Shown here: positions 1 to 10,011 of the stretch, piece by piece
Layout: the number at the start of each line of letters is the position of its first letter
How positions within the stretch are numbered: position 1 is the first letter of the stretch
Origin: a virus
Length of the DNA: 33,278 nucleotides
Direction: 5' to 3' (one strand)
Virus record (IMG/VR): IMGVR_UViG_3300020439_000038
Location: 1-33,278 of that record
Notes under the pieces: generated by a model
Told to the model about the DNA's origin: nothing
What the model saw: only the letters and a program-made list of their open reading frames with translations
The model's database searches: none
Made by a program: the position numbers and the translations under genes

Positions 1-453
1 ATTGCAGTCAAGCAAAACAAAGAACGAGATAGAGTAGTGCCTGATGATATTATGATTGCAACTCACACAGGTGCCGCTACATCTATGTATAATGTCATCA
101 AAGGTAATTTACCAAGAGGTGTTGATGGACAAGTGAATATTGTGCTTAACAATAAAAATAACACAATTAAATTTAAGAGTAGTGACTTTGCAGATAAAAA
201 AGTAGAAAATGTACAAGACTTTGAGTATTTTAGAATAAAACGAGAAGGTCAGCGTATAGATACTTCCGAGAAAGCACTTGAAAAGGTAATGACATGGGTC
301 AAGAGTAACATACCTAGAAATAGAAAACTTATAGATCTTTTCAGAGACAAAGAAGGTATCATAGTTAAAGAACCTACAAAAGCAACAAGAGACCGAAGTG
401 AAGTTGAAAAGTTCGGTGTCGGCAGAAGAATTAAACAGAGACTTAGTACCTAA
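1..453 (+). CDS. Unknown phage protein, 3' part only (5' end outside window)
   Basis: The frame is open from base 1 to the TAA at 451-453, so the gene begins upstream; a GTG at 37 is only an internal possibility. The visible 150 residues are basic and mostly hydrophilic, with no membrane segment. A beta-rich first half is followed by a charged helical part and an Arg/Lys-rich C-terminus (FGVGRRIKQRL). I do not recognise the family. Its stop codon overlaps the start of the gp5-like gene in a TAATG junction, so it is translated in the same structural operon and is probably a tail or baseplate assembly factor. That role is inferred from position only. Confidence 0.6.
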   Translation: MAVKQNKERDRVVPDDIMIATHTGAATSMYNVIKGNLPRGVDGQVNIVLNNKNNTIKFKSSDFADKKVENVQDFEYFRIKREGQRIDTSEKALEKVMTWVKSNIPRNRKLIDLFRDKEGIIVKEPTKATRDRSEVEKFGVGRRIKQRLST

Positions 454-2582
454 TGGAAAATTTTGCACAAGCATTCAAAGAATTTGATACTCAATCATTC
501 ATGGGTAAGAATGGTTTTGTTTGGTTTTACGGTGTTGTCGAAGATCGTCATGATCCATTATATCTTGGTCGTGTTAGAGTAAGATGTATTGGATGGCATA
601 CAGATGATAAAACATCTGGATCTGGAATACCAACCGATGATTTGCCATGGGCAGATGTAATAAACCCTATAACATCTGCTTCAATGTCTGGTATAGGTAG
701 ATCACCAACTGGAATGGTTCCTGGAACACATGTATTTGGATTTTTTAGAGATGGTGTAGAGGGCCAAGAACCAGTCGTACTTGGTACAATAGGGGGCATT
801 CCTGAAAGACTTGCAAATAGTGAAAAGGGTTTTTTTGATCCTAGAACACCTGAACAAAGAGAACATGATCCGTGCCCTCCATTGTTTATTGAACGTGCAA
901 ATAGTATTAACAAAAGTAAGATAATAAATCATTTTAAAATATTTACAGACAATATAGAAGATGGTACAAAACTTCATGAATTACATGGTGTAAGTTCTTG
1001 GGCAAAACACAAAGCATATCTTGTTGCATCACGAGATGACATAGCACAAAAAGCAGAAATTGTAGTCAAAGGAAAACGCAAAGGTATTAATACAAATCAA
1101 TATACAGATCCCTATACCGAACCAAGAATAGTTGATGCAGTAAATGAAGAAGAAATTACACTTGCATCAATAATAAATTACTCGTCACATCCTAATGAAA
1201 ATAGAACTCAATTTAGTAAAGAGGGTTTATTGGAATTTAGTTTGCCTACAACAAATATTTTAGCATCAGCAAAACATAAATCGAAATATGATTTCACAGA
1301 TACAAAAAATCCTTTTACTAGCGTAATTTTAAGAACCCATAGAATTAATCAAGAGTTAGAAGATTATAGAGTAGCGTTACATTCTAATATAGAGACATCA
1401 AATCCTGATAAAAAAATAAATCAACCAGCAAGCACAGGAACATTAGGTGAGCCATCTTATCCGTTTAATCATGTGACATATACTGAGAGTGGTCATTTGT
1501 TTGAGATGGATGATACACCTAATAAAGAACGATTTAGATTGATGCATAGATCAACTTCTTATATTGAGTATTTACCAGATGGCGATAGAGTTGATAATAC
1601 CATAGGTGAAAAATATGATATGGTTGATTCTCATATTAATACACATGCTTTAGGAAATTCATTTACAAATATAAATGGTTTCTATGACTTATATGTAAAT
1701 GGTACTTCAAAAACTGTATCTCCAAGTCCTAATGATAGTACATCGTCAAGTGCATATAACGTAAAGATCGGATCAGGAAGTGGTACAATAGCAACGGTAG
1801 ATGGTGACATTAACATTGTTGCAGGCGGTAATGGTAGAGTTTTATTAAAAGGCACAGATGTTATTTTTACTTCAGGTGATGGAAAACCGATTGATCAAAA
1901 AACTTTTGGTTTAGATAATTATAATCTCAAGGGTATCAATATGGGTCAAATTGATCTTAGATCTAAAACCATGAATTTTGAATCTGATGGTGCAGTGCAA
2001 TTTGATACATCTAATTTTAACATTGTATCATCTGGAGATTATACGGTCAATTCAAATAAAACTATTAAGATGTCATCAACTTTTGGTAGTTTAGAAACTA
2101 TAAATGGGTTGCTAACTTTAGGAATACCAGGAAAAGTTAATATTGGAAAACAAATAAATGTTCTTGGTGGGAGAATCGAAACTAATTCTATTAATCCATT
2201 AGGAGGTTTTGATGTGAATGTAGGTCCAGAAGGATCTTTAACCTCATCTAAAATGTCTGCACTTGGTTTCACCTCAAAAACATTTGGTAGTTTTGAGGTT
2301 GATGCAGATCTTCAAATTGCTATGAATTCGCTTGGTCCAATTTCGCTATCAACAACATTGGGTGCAGTCACATTAGAAAATGCATTGGGAACTATCGAAA
2401 TTCAATCTTTTGGTAAAATAGCAATAGAAAATAAGATAGGAACATTAGGTACAATTTTAGATGAATTAATGAAAGCATTATTGCAATTGAATGTTCCTAC
2501 TGGTGTAGGTCCTAGTGGCACTCCTATTAACGCTCCTGCATTAACCGCAGTTCAAACAAAATTAAAGGCATTATTAGCATGA
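453..2582 (+). CDS. 5: gp5-like baseplate hub / tail spike protein without lysozyme domain
   Basis: 709 aa. Residues about 21-117 match the OB-fold domain of T4 gp5 (start GFVWFYGVVEDRHDP, then LGRVRVRCIGWHT, and GTHVFGFFRDG followed by EPVVLGTIGG). Residues about 339-385 (SGHLFEMDDTPNKERFRLMH) resemble the gp5/VgrG stretch leading into the spike. Residues about 430-690 are short repetitive beta strands rich in Gly, Asn, Ser and Thr, as expected for the trimeric beta-helix needle. T4 gp5 carries a lysozyme domain between OB fold and needle; here residues about 120-335 hold an unrecognised segment with no visible lysozyme signature. The protein probably forms the central hub and membrane-piercing needle. 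The start shares TAATG with the preceding gene; the stop overlaps the next start as ATGA. Confidence 0.88.
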   Translation: MENFAQAFKEFDTQSFMGKNGFVWFYGVVEDRHDPLYLGRVRVRCIGWHTDDKTSGSGIPTDDLPWADVINPITSASMSGIGRSPTGMVPGTHVFGFFRDGVEGQEPVVLGTIGGIPERLANSEKGFFDPRTPEQREHDPCPPLFIERANSINKSKIINHFKIFTDNIEDGTKLHELHGVSSWAKHKAYLVASRDDIAQKAEIVVKGKRKGINTNQYTDPYTEPRIVDAVNEEEITLASIINYSSHPNENRTQFSKEGLLEFSLPTTNILASAKHKSKYDFTDTKNPFTSVILRTHRINQELEDYRVALHSNIETSNPDKKINQPASTGTLGEPSYPFNHVTYTESGHLFEMDDTPNKERFRLMHRSTSYIEYLPDGDRVDNTIGEKYDMVDSHINTHALGNSFTNINGFYDLYVNGTSKTVSPSPNDSTSSSAYNVKIGSGSGTIATVDGDINIVAGGNGRVLLKGTDVIFTSGDGKPIDQKTFGLDNYNLKGINMGQIDLRSKTMNFESDGAVQFDTSNFNIVSSGDYTVNSNKTIKMSSTFGSLETINGLLTLGIPGKVNIGKQINVLGGRIETNSINPLGGFDVNVGPEGSLTSSKMSALGFTSKTFGSFEVDADLQIAMNSLGPISLSTTLGAVTLENALGTIEIQSFGKIAIENKIGTLGTILDELMKALLQLNVPTGVGPSGTPINAPALTAVQTKLKALLA

Positions 2583-2737
2583 CAGAAGACGTTATATTTG
2601 AAGAACAAAATATAAGAAATAAGCAATTAGAAAATGTTTTGAAAAAGACAATCGATTTTAATGTTAAATACTTAGAGTATCTAGAAACAAAATTAGAAGA
2701 ATTGAAAACACAAAGGGATGAAATACTAAATGGCTGA
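2579..2737 (+). CDS. Small coiled-coil protein, 52 aa
   Basis: This short ORF starts at an ATG overlapping the gp5 stop (ATGA, 2579-2582) and ends in a TGA at 2735-2737, inside the start of the next gene (ATG at 2730). It fills the only gap between the two large genes exactly. The product is highly charged and predicted helical, with leucine/isoleucine spacing typical of a coiled coil (LEYLETKLEELKTQRDEIL). No family is recognised. A role as a small assembly chaperone or virion linker is inferred only from size and position. Overlaps at both ends are typical of a translated gene in this operon. Confidence 0.7.
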   Translation: MTEDVIFEEQNIRNKQLENVLKKTIDFNVKYLEYLETKLEELKTQRDEILNG

Positions 2738-5700
2738 TGCACCAGTAGAATTCGATCAGGCTAAACTTTTTCAGCAAAATGATCCTATTTTAAATGCGGT
2801 ATTGACAAATATCGCAACATTTGCGGGCGATGTTTCTGGTGGTTTAGGTACGCTAATACAATTTCTTAATATTACAAAAACATTTTTAAGATCTGTTGCA
2901 GATCCAATTGCATTAATTCTCATACCTGCTATTGATCAATTGATAGAGGCGATTGAAGATCTTAAAAACATTGGTTTCGGAACATTAACAGTTTGGCCAT
3001 GGGAATCAGGGCAAGTAGAGTCTGGCATTGATACAACTCAGGCATTACAGGCAATCGAAGCAATGATCGCATCATTGAATGAGATTAATCCTGAAAAATT
3101 AAGATGGAATCCTTCAAAAAATGAATTTGAGACTATTAATGTTATTGGTGATAGGGATCAATTATTTCAACAAACTGGTATAAGTTTTAATTTTAGTGCT
3201 TATGAAAATATAACAATCGAAGATAATGAGGTAATTACAACAAAAAGTCTTGATGACGATTGGGTCAATAACACACTTAACACAATTTATAATTATCTTA
3301 ATCCAAAAGAATGGGAAGATGGTGATGATGCCGCAAAAAGAGTTATCAATTCACTGAATGAATCTTTTAAAATAAGAACACTGACTCCTGCACAGTTTGT
3401 GTCAGAAGTAAATAGTTCTTTTAGTGATTCAAATGATCCAGCAAGACCAGTAGGTTCTGGTGATTATGTAGCATTTGTAGGGTTTTTTGCTTTACCTACG
3501 CATCATGCTTTACGTGATATGATAAACGCTTTGCTAAAATTTTTCACAAATTTTCTTAGAAATATTCCAGATTTACAGGACGATAAGATAACTGAAATAG
3601 AGTTAGGACATCCTCTTGTTATATCTGGTATTGAAAAAGAAATTGATATTGCCATGGGCGAGGCAACTGTTCAAGTGGATAATGAGTTATTAAATTTATC
3701 TAATGAAATATCTGAAAATATAGTTGATTCAGGAATAGCAGACGATGCGACACAAGAAGCAAGTAGATTAAAAGGTATTATAGATGATGCAAAATTAAAA
3801 TTTCAAGAATATGGTTCTGAAATATCAAATTATAGTAGTAGAATACTCGAATTACAACAAGAACTTTTATCAACACCTGATGCAATTAGTGTAGAGCAAG
3901 AAATAGCGAGATTGTCTGGTTTAAAGACAACGGCCCAAAAAAACTATAGAGAGCAATTTATTATACAACAAGAATTTGGAAGAAAATATACTCAAGAAAT
4001 TGCTAGAAGTCAAAATTTAAAAGAAGCATATAACACATCATTAGAAAAGGCATCTCAATTAGAAGCAAAAAGAAATGCTTTAGAAAAAAGAAAAGAAAAT
4101 ATTTCATTAGATAACACGACATTAAAAAAGAAATATTATACGTTAGACGAAACTTCTAAACGTGATCTTTCTGCTATTACTGAACAAAAAATATTTACTC
4201 CAAAAAATAACAAACACAATGGTGTTACTATACCATTTTTTGAACCTGGACAAATAATACAACAGGGTCATGTTTTTAATGATTTTACTGCTGAAGTTGT
4301 AAGTCATTCTCAAATTATAGTTCAGGACGGACAGGTTATATCAAATAAGGTTAAAGTTCGAAAAGTAAGAGGTGCAATAAGACCAAGTACAACTTCACCA
4401 CAACAGACAATAAATGTACCACCGATTATTGCTTTAGATGGAAAAAAATTAGATACATTTGGGGTTTTGAAAACCGGTCAAGGTTTATCTGGTGCTAGAG
4501 AATCACTGGAATTTCCTATGTTTGCTCCAGCAAATCCTGATGTGCCGCAGACACAACCTGCAATAAAGTTTAAGGCTTCAATCGTTAGTGGTACAGATAC
4601 ATTATTTACAGTTTTGCCTGTTAATGATGAGGTAATACAATATGGAGAAAGTATAGACATTTATAAAGATGAAAAATCTTTAAACAAACCGTCTTTTCAA
4701 ATGACTATGGAAAATTTTGTTGAAAATTTAACGGTTGGTTCTCCTATTCTTCATAATTTTTTAACGACCGCACCTGTAAGTGAATTTGATATACCTGTAA
4801 ATCCTTTTGATAGATTGAGTTGGTCTGTATTTCCTGGTGTTGGTGTGACTCCGGTAATTAAAAAAGTAAAAATTGGTGGAAAAGATATTGAAAAACAAGA
4901 TATAAAAACGCAATTATTTATTCCGTATGAAAAAAATCCATCATCAAAAACGATTGTATATCGAGAAATGAAAGAGATAACAATTGAAATTGGAAGACTC
5001 ACAAAAACTGGAGATATAGAACCTTATCCAAAAGAAAACATTAAAGTTCCAGATGATGGATCACAGGTCACAGGTGTTCAGACTAATGCAACTTTAGAGA
5101 CACCATTTACACTTATGAAAATAGATGGTGCAAGATCATCAATACCAAATTGGAAATTTACAAGAATACAAGATTTATTTCCAATTTATGGTGAAGTAAT
5201 AGATGCCATTGTAAATAAGTTAGAGTTTGCAAAAGATTTAGCAGGAGGGGCTTTAGAAGATATAAACAAGTGGATCGAATATTTTGAAAAATTAGTCAGA
5301 GATCTTAAACAACTTAATCAAGATATTCAAAATCTTTTACAATTTTTAGCATCAGGTCTAGACAAAGCAGGATTGTACAGTGCAAGTTTTTCAGGAAATG
5401 ATGGTGTTGCAGGTTTTAAGAAAAGACTTTCAGGTGCAAAAATAAAAAATGTAAATTTAGAACCTGTGAAAGAATTTTCTTTAGAGCCTGTATCAGTTAC
5501 TAACAGAAGACAGAATCCTATAACAGGTGCTCAAGAGACAATCACAAGTGAAGTTCTCAAATTGGTAGCAAAAGAAAATCCAGAGTCAGTTGGAGATCAA
5601 TTACTAACCTGGTCTGATTTAGATTCACTAAAATATAGCGGAGGATTTGTTTTTTATGCACAAGGTAATGATACAAAGTTGTTAGAGAAGTTTTTATTAA

Positions 5701-6347
5701 CAAGCGGTTTAAAGACCTCAGAAGAAAAAGAAAATCCTCAATCACTGACATCAACAGACGGTGTTGGAGATGGAGGTATTGATTTTGCAGAAGTAAATTC
5801 ATTATTAGAAAACGTTCAACCACTTGTAGATAAGATTCAAGTACAACAAATTGGAGAAGAAAATGACAATGTATTCATTGATGCAAATTCTGCTGAAAAT
5901 GTTAGAAAAAATACACAGATAAAAATTCTGTTTAAGAATCAAAGTTCAGTATTGACACCAGAGGAAAAACAAAAAATCAAAGATGCAAAAAATAATGACT
6001 TTATTTTTGACGTTGATATTCAGTATGGTTCTGTTTTTACGGCAAGAACTGATGATGTGTCTCTTGGTAACGTCATACTTTCTAAAGATAATTTTCAAAC
6101 TGCTACGCCTTTATCTTTTGCAATTCAACCTGTTCGTGAAACAATTACAATAAATGACAACGAAATACAAGTTGTAAATGCAATAATTGTCAAACCACAA
6201 GAAAATTTAGAATCACTGACCAATTACAAATTGAAAATATTAACAACGGTTTTAAATACTGGAAATCAATTGCTTAAAGAAGAATTCGAATTAGGAACAG
6301 GTTTTAAGACTGCCGCAACTCAAATTTCTGATATTGGATTACTATAA
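2730..6347 (+). CDS. Large virion protein with coiled coil and C-terminal Ig-like domain (unassigned)
   Basis: 1205 aa. Residues about 20-80 form amphipathic, hydrophobic helices (FLNITKTFLRSVADPIALIL). Residues about 299-472 are a long Gln/Glu/Lys-rich coiled coil. A second helical segment lies at about 816-884 (DINKWIEYFEKLVRDLKQLN), followed by the phrase GLYSASFSGNDGVAGFKKRL, which resembles tail proteins of marine T4-like phages. Residues about 1063-1200 look like an SbsA-type Ig-like domain, as in the next gene. I cannot match it to a named T4 protein. Its place between the gp5-like hub and the wedge genes argues for a tail or baseplate component. It overlaps the upstream 52-aa ORF and joins the next gene by TAATG. 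Confidence 0.7.
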   Translation: MADAPVEFDQAKLFQQNDPILNAVLTNIATFAGDVSGGLGTLIQFLNITKTFLRSVADPIALILIPAIDQLIEAIEDLKNIGFGTLTVWPWESGQVESGIDTTQALQAIEAMIASLNEINPEKLRWNPSKNEFETINVIGDRDQLFQQTGISFNFSAYENITIEDNEVITTKSLDDDWVNNTLNTIYNYLNPKEWEDGDDAAKRVINSLNESFKIRTLTPAQFVSEVNSSFSDSNDPARPVGSGDYVAFVGFFALPTHHALRDMINALLKFFTNFLRNIPDLQDDKITEIELGHPLVISGIEKEIDIAMGEATVQVDNELLNLSNEISENIVDSGIADDATQEASRLKGIIDDAKLKFQEYGSEISNYSSRILELQQELLSTPDAISVEQEIARLSGLKTTAQKNYREQFIIQQEFGRKYTQEIARSQNLKEAYNTSLEKASQLEAKRNALEKRKENISLDNTTLKKKYYTLDETSKRDLSAITEQKIFTPKNNKHNGVTIPFFEPGQIIQQGHVFNDFTAEVVSHSQIIVQDGQVISNKVKVRKVRGAIRPSTTSPQQTINVPPIIALDGKKLDTFGVLKTGQGLSGARESLEFPMFAPANPDVPQTQPAIKFKASIVSGTDTLFTVLPVNDEVIQYGESIDIYKDEKSLNKPSFQMTMENFVENLTVGSPILHNFLTTAPVSEFDIPVNPFDRLSWSVFPGVGVTPVIKKVKIGGKDIEKQDIKTQLFIPYEKNPSSKTIVYREMKEITIEIGRLTKTGDIEPYPKENIKVPDDGSQVTGVQTNATLETPFTLMKIDGARSSIPNWKFTRIQDLFPIYGEVIDAIVNKLEFAKDLAGGALEDINKWIEYFEKLVRDLKQLNQDIQNLLQFLASGLDKAGLYSASFSGNDGVAGFKKRLSGAKIKNVNLEPVKEFSLEPVSVTNRRQNPITGAQETITSEVLKLVAKENPESVGDQLLTWSDLDSLKYSGGFVFYAQGNDTKLLEKFLLTSGLKTSEEKENPQSLTSTDGVGDGGIDFAEVNSLLENVQPLVDKIQVQQIGEENDNVFIDANSAENVRKNTQIKILFKNQSSVLTPEEKQKIKDAKNNDFIFDVDIQYGSVFTARTDDVSLGNVILSKDNFQTATPLSFAIQPVRETITINDNEIQVVNAIIVKPQENLESLTNYKLKILTTVLNTGNQLLKEEFELGTGFKTAATQISDIGLL

Positions 6348-9300
6348 TGGCATTTAACAGAAAAACAATAGATTCATCTGCGGATGATTATAATGTAGAT
6401 GAAATAAGTTCAGAAGATTTTGAATCAAATTCTATTTTTGTACCTATTGATACTGATTTTGCAGTAAGTTTTAATGCACCAATAGATGTTGAAACAGTAT
6501 CAGTTTTTACAAATAACACAGATATTGAAACAAGCGAGAGAGGTAAAAGAGGATCGATACAATTGTCTTGTATTGGCGATAATGGTTTAGGTTCAGATGC
6601 AGATTCCCTTGGATTAAGATTAAAAAAGCAAACTACAAAACCAAATTTTGTTGAGACTGCATCAACAGGAGCATTGATAAAGGATGAAACGGCTACCATA
6701 GAAGTCGAAATGTTAAATGCACCTGAAGTTTCGAATGCAAATTCAACATTTTCAATCTCACCTGTAACAAAATTAGCAAGCAATTCAACATATGTATTCA
6801 ATATCACCTCTGATGTACAAGATGAAGACGGAAAACAGACAGTCTTTACTGTAGGCACAGGGTTTGTAACTGATAATACTAGAAGTTTAATTTTAAGTGA
6901 AAAACCTTTCAAAGGTTCTATCATTAATCTACCTATTGAAAATGAATTGAAATTTGAACAAGGTGAGCAAGTAAAAAAAAGTGGTAGAAATTTACCAGTT
7001 GCTACAATTCTTGAGCATGAAAAAATTTCAAGAATTAATTATGAATTAAATCCTGGATGCTATTTTATAAATGTTGCTTTTACTGCGGCCAACCCTTGTG
7101 TTATAACGACCGCAATCGATCACGGTCTGTTTTCAGATAATAAAATTACAGTTTATGACATTGTGAGTGGTGTTGGTCTTAGTAAAAGAACATATAGTAT
7201 TGCAAGTGTAGGTACCAACACAATCACACTTGATGGTATTGATACTTCAGATGGTACTGCTGGCCGAATAAATTTTTATGTAGATTTTTCAGCAGACGAT
7301 GAAATTGTAACAACTGCCAGATCGACCAATATACAAATAAAAGCGATCTCAAATCCTACCAAAAATTTTCAAGATTTAGAATTTAATAAAGAGATAATAC
7401 AATTTTTACCTACTACAGAAACTACAAATTATGCAAAAAGTATTCGTTTTAATCAATCTGAAAATCAATTAAGTTATGTTCCAGTTACAGGATCTGAATC
7501 GAATATTATTCAAAGTACAGATAATTTTGCAAATAATATTATTTTAAAACAAGATGATATAACAATGTTTGTGAAGGCTAACACAAATCCTAGTCATAAT
7601 GTGCATCCATTCAATACTTCTGCACCGACAGTTATAGATTTTGAACCGGATGCAGATGATGCGATTACCAGAACTTTAGAGGTAGTAGAAATAACAAGAA
7701 GTGGATCTTCCGCTACAGTATTGACAAATTCAATACATGCTTTGAATGTGGGTGACACAATAAAAATAGAAAATTGTTCGCAAACAGATTATAACAAAAC
7801 TACAACAGTTCAAACAATAGTAGATTCATTTACTTTTACATATGAAGTCTCAAACGAACCTAGATCACCAGCGACACCAGATACAGATAGAATACAAATA
7901 AAAACTGGATCAAGTCCTACCGCTCAAGCAACGGCCTTTCAAGTAAGATTCAGTCAATCAATGAATACAAGCACATTAAGTGTAGCGAATGCTACTCATT
8001 TCATTTATGCTAATGGCACATCAACAACTTCTGGTTATGATAAAACTTTAGCAACTGTTCAATTGTCAGAGGATAATTTTGCCACATCAACAGGTTTAGT
8101 AAATTGCAAATCTATATCCGCAAATACAGGCAATTCTTTATTTACGATAGTGCCTGAGGTATTATTGCGTGGTAAATCATATAAAGTAAAAGTGAAAACA
8201 ACTGCTCAAGATCTAGGTGGCACAAATACTGATTTGGATTTCATAACAACAAATACATTCTCTACTGGCACGAAAAGTTTTAATCCCGCAACAGGAAAAG
8301 AATTAGTATTTGTAGATAATATAGCACCGAGAATACGAAAAATTTCTTTAGGCTCTAGTGTTATTGACAGTTCAATTGCATCAGAGATAACAAGCCCAGA
8401 AGATTTAGATTCGTTAGCAACAAATTTAGGGGGTGATTCATTTATCGTTCAGTTTAATGAGAGTATGAATATTGCTACAGTTAATGTTAATTCAACAAAT
8501 ACAGATCCTTTTGGTAGTATTCAGGTATCATCTGATGATTTTGAAACAGTAGTTCAGATGTCAGCACAGCCAACTATTACCACGACTTCGGAAAATAACG
8601 ATACTTTCACTTTTGCGCCCAGTGCAAATCTTTCAGAAACGACAAATTATTTAATAAAAGTCACAACTGGTGTTGCAGATGATTCTGCTAATAAAAATTT
8701 TCTTGAAAATGATAATGTCTCATCAATAAAAGTATTCACAATTGGTAGTGCAACTGGAGATTTTATTGCTAATGAAACTGTAATTGGAACAAGAACCGCT
8801 ACTGTTACTGCCAACAGTGCGGCCGTTACTCTTAATGAAACTTTTTTAGGCACTACATCTTTAGCGAAAGGAATTTTGAGGGCACATGTTCCTGGTAGTG
8901 GAACATTAACATCGATAGAATATACAGAAACTACGAGTGAAGATGGCACTGTTAAAGAATTTGTTCCTGGAGAAATTTTGACAGGTCTTACTTCGGGTTC
9001 AACAATAACAACATCAAATGCTACAATTACTCAAGCCGCCTCTGGTGTAGTGATATCATATAATGATGCTACTGCAAAATTGACGATGAGACATTCGAAT
9101 ACAGATATTGCGTTTGATACTACTGATGGCATATTAACCGGAGTGACATCTGGTGTCAAAGGAAGTATGACCGCAGTCAGTAATGCAGGTATTACAACTA
9201 CAACACAAGGTCTAAGTGCTACCGTTTCAATGAGACAGGCAGATGATACTGTAGTAACTCTAGATTCAAATAGAACAAACATTTCAAGATTTTCTAATGT

Positions 9301-10003
9301 GATTGTTAAATTTAATCAAACAATGAACGTTGATACAATAGTTGTCAATTCGACAGATTCACAAGTAACTTCAGATCATACAATTATTTTTTCAAAAGAT
9401 TCTAGTTTTACAAACTGCATACCACTAGAATCAAATCCGACTATCAGTGAGAATGGAACCAAATTTGAATTTAGACCTACAATATTAGCAAATACATCAT
9501 TGAATCTTACACAAGGTGATTTACATTATGTAAGAATCACGAGAGATGCTAAGACCAAAGGTGGTGCAAATTTAGCATCAGTACAGACTTCGAGTTATGC
9601 TAATGTGCAAACTGGTCAAACTTTTGCAGGTATAAATGCATCAGTTTTTAATCAAGACGGTTCTGAAGTTAGATTGGGTACAAGTGACAATTCAAGCAAA
9701 ACTTCAAATGCATCAGTTAATTCACCAATTATATTTCATTTTAATGAATCGATTAATTTATCACACTTTGCAGCCAGCACTGGTAATGAAATTTTAATTG
9801 ACAATGATTCTGCTTTTGGTTCCGTGGTAGCATGTACTTTATCAAAAACAGGAACACATGGAAATCAAATTATAGCAGTACCCAATGCCGCCTTGAGTTC
9901 AGGTACGAGATTTTATGTCAAAGCAAATACAGGCGGTCAAAACGAAGGTGGTCGAACCATATCTGGCGCACAGGAATTTGGATCTTTTACAACTGCATCA
10001 TAA
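6347..10003 (+). CDS. Multi-domain SbsA/Big_5-like Ig-fold virion protein
   Basis: 1218 aa, almost entirely beta, Ser/Thr/Asn-rich and nearly free of cysteine. A strand pattern typical of bacterial SbsA-type Ig-like domains recurs: FAVSFNAPIDVETVSV (about residue 38), FQVRFSQSMNTSTLSV (530), FIVQFNESMNIATVNV (698), VIVKFNQTMNVDTIVV (985) and PIIFHFNESINLSHFA (1126). Each ends with a strand pair like TNYLIKVTTGVAD. Between them lie two FCCH-like modules (nt 7069-7275 and 7684-7910) and TSG-type modules (nt about 8930-9160). A surface-exposed baseplate or fibre-like structure is likely, perhaps binding glycans or other virion proteins. The start overlaps the upstream stop as TAATG. Exact function is unknown. 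Confidence 0.72.
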   Translation: MAFNRKTIDSSADDYNVDEISSEDFESNSIFVPIDTDFAVSFNAPIDVETVSVFTNNTDIETSERGKRGSIQLSCIGDNGLGSDADSLGLRLKKQTTKPNFVETASTGALIKDETATIEVEMLNAPEVSNANSTFSISPVTKLASNSTYVFNITSDVQDEDGKQTVFTVGTGFVTDNTRSLILSEKPFKGSIINLPIENELKFEQGEQVKKSGRNLPVATILEHEKISRINYELNPGCYFINVAFTAANPCVITTAIDHGLFSDNKITVYDIVSGVGLSKRTYSIASVGTNTITLDGIDTSDGTAGRINFYVDFSADDEIVTTARSTNIQIKAISNPTKNFQDLEFNKEIIQFLPTTETTNYAKSIRFNQSENQLSYVPVTGSESNIIQSTDNFANNIILKQDDITMFVKANTNPSHNVHPFNTSAPTVIDFEPDADDAITRTLEVVEITRSGSSATVLTNSIHALNVGDTIKIENCSQTDYNKTTTVQTIVDSFTFTYEVSNEPRSPATPDTDRIQIKTGSSPTAQATAFQVRFSQSMNTSTLSVANATHFIYANGTSTTSGYDKTLATVQLSEDNFATSTGLVNCKSISANTGNSLFTIVPEVLLRGKSYKVKVKTTAQDLGGTNTDLDFITTNTFSTGTKSFNPATGKELVFVDNIAPRIRKISLGSSVIDSSIASEITSPEDLDSLATNLGGDSFIVQFNESMNIATVNVNSTNTDPFGSIQVSSDDFETVVQMSAQPTITTTSENNDTFTFAPSANLSETTNYLIKVTTGVADDSANKNFLENDNVSSIKVFTIGSATGDFIANETVIGTRTATVTANSAAVTLNETFLGTTSLAKGILRAHVPGSGTLTSIEYTETTSEDGTVKEFVPGEILTGLTSGSTITTSNATITQAASGVVISYNDATAKLTMRHSNTDIAFDTTDGILTGVTSGVKGSMTAVSNAGITTTTQGLSATVSMRQADDTVVTLDSNRTNISRFSNVIVKFNQTMNVDTIVVNSTDSQVTSDHTIIFSKDSSFTNCIPLESNPTISENGTKFEFRPTILANTSLNLTQGDLHYVRITRDAKTKGGANLASVQTSSYANVQTGQTFAGINASVFNQDGSEVRLGTSDNSSKTSNASVNSPIIFHFNESINLSHFAASTGNEILIDNDSAFGSVVACTLSKTGTHGNQIIAVPNAALSSGTRFYVKANTGGQNEGGRTISGAQEFGSFTTAS
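7684..7910 (+). repeat. FCCH-like module in SbsA-like protein
   Basis: ITRSGSSATVLTNSIHALNV, then CSQTDYNKTTTVQTIV and FTFTYEVS followed by SPATPD. A more divergent copy precedes it at about 7069-7275 (CVITTAIDHGLFSDNKITVY). Confidence 0.55.
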
Positions 10004-10007
10004 GGAG
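10002..10007 (+). promoter_or_regulatory. Shine-Dalgarno AAGGAG fixing the start at 10012
   Basis: AAGGAG lies 4 nt before ATG 10012. The reading frame is open further upstream to 9832, but the upstream part lies wholly inside the previous gene and reads as an unlikely protein. This site therefore sets the start. Confidence 0.75.
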
Positions 10008-10011
10008 AACA

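Noticed and set aside
2099-2106. TATAAATG inside the gp5-like gene as a late promoter
   Set aside because: It lacks the final A of the consensus, lies deep inside a gene, and no start codon follows at the right distance. A similar string near 27681 in the fibre gene was rejected for the same reason.
6388-6924. Long minus-strand open frame opposite the SbsA-like gene
   Set aside because: It is a shadow of the real gene: it lacks a ribosome site, promoter box and recognisable protein pattern. Other antisense frames in the window behave the same way, except 29807-30151.
9832-10011. Upstream in-frame extension of the 85-aa gene
   Set aside because: It lies entirely inside the SbsA-like gene in another frame, and the AAGGAG before 10012 marks the real start.
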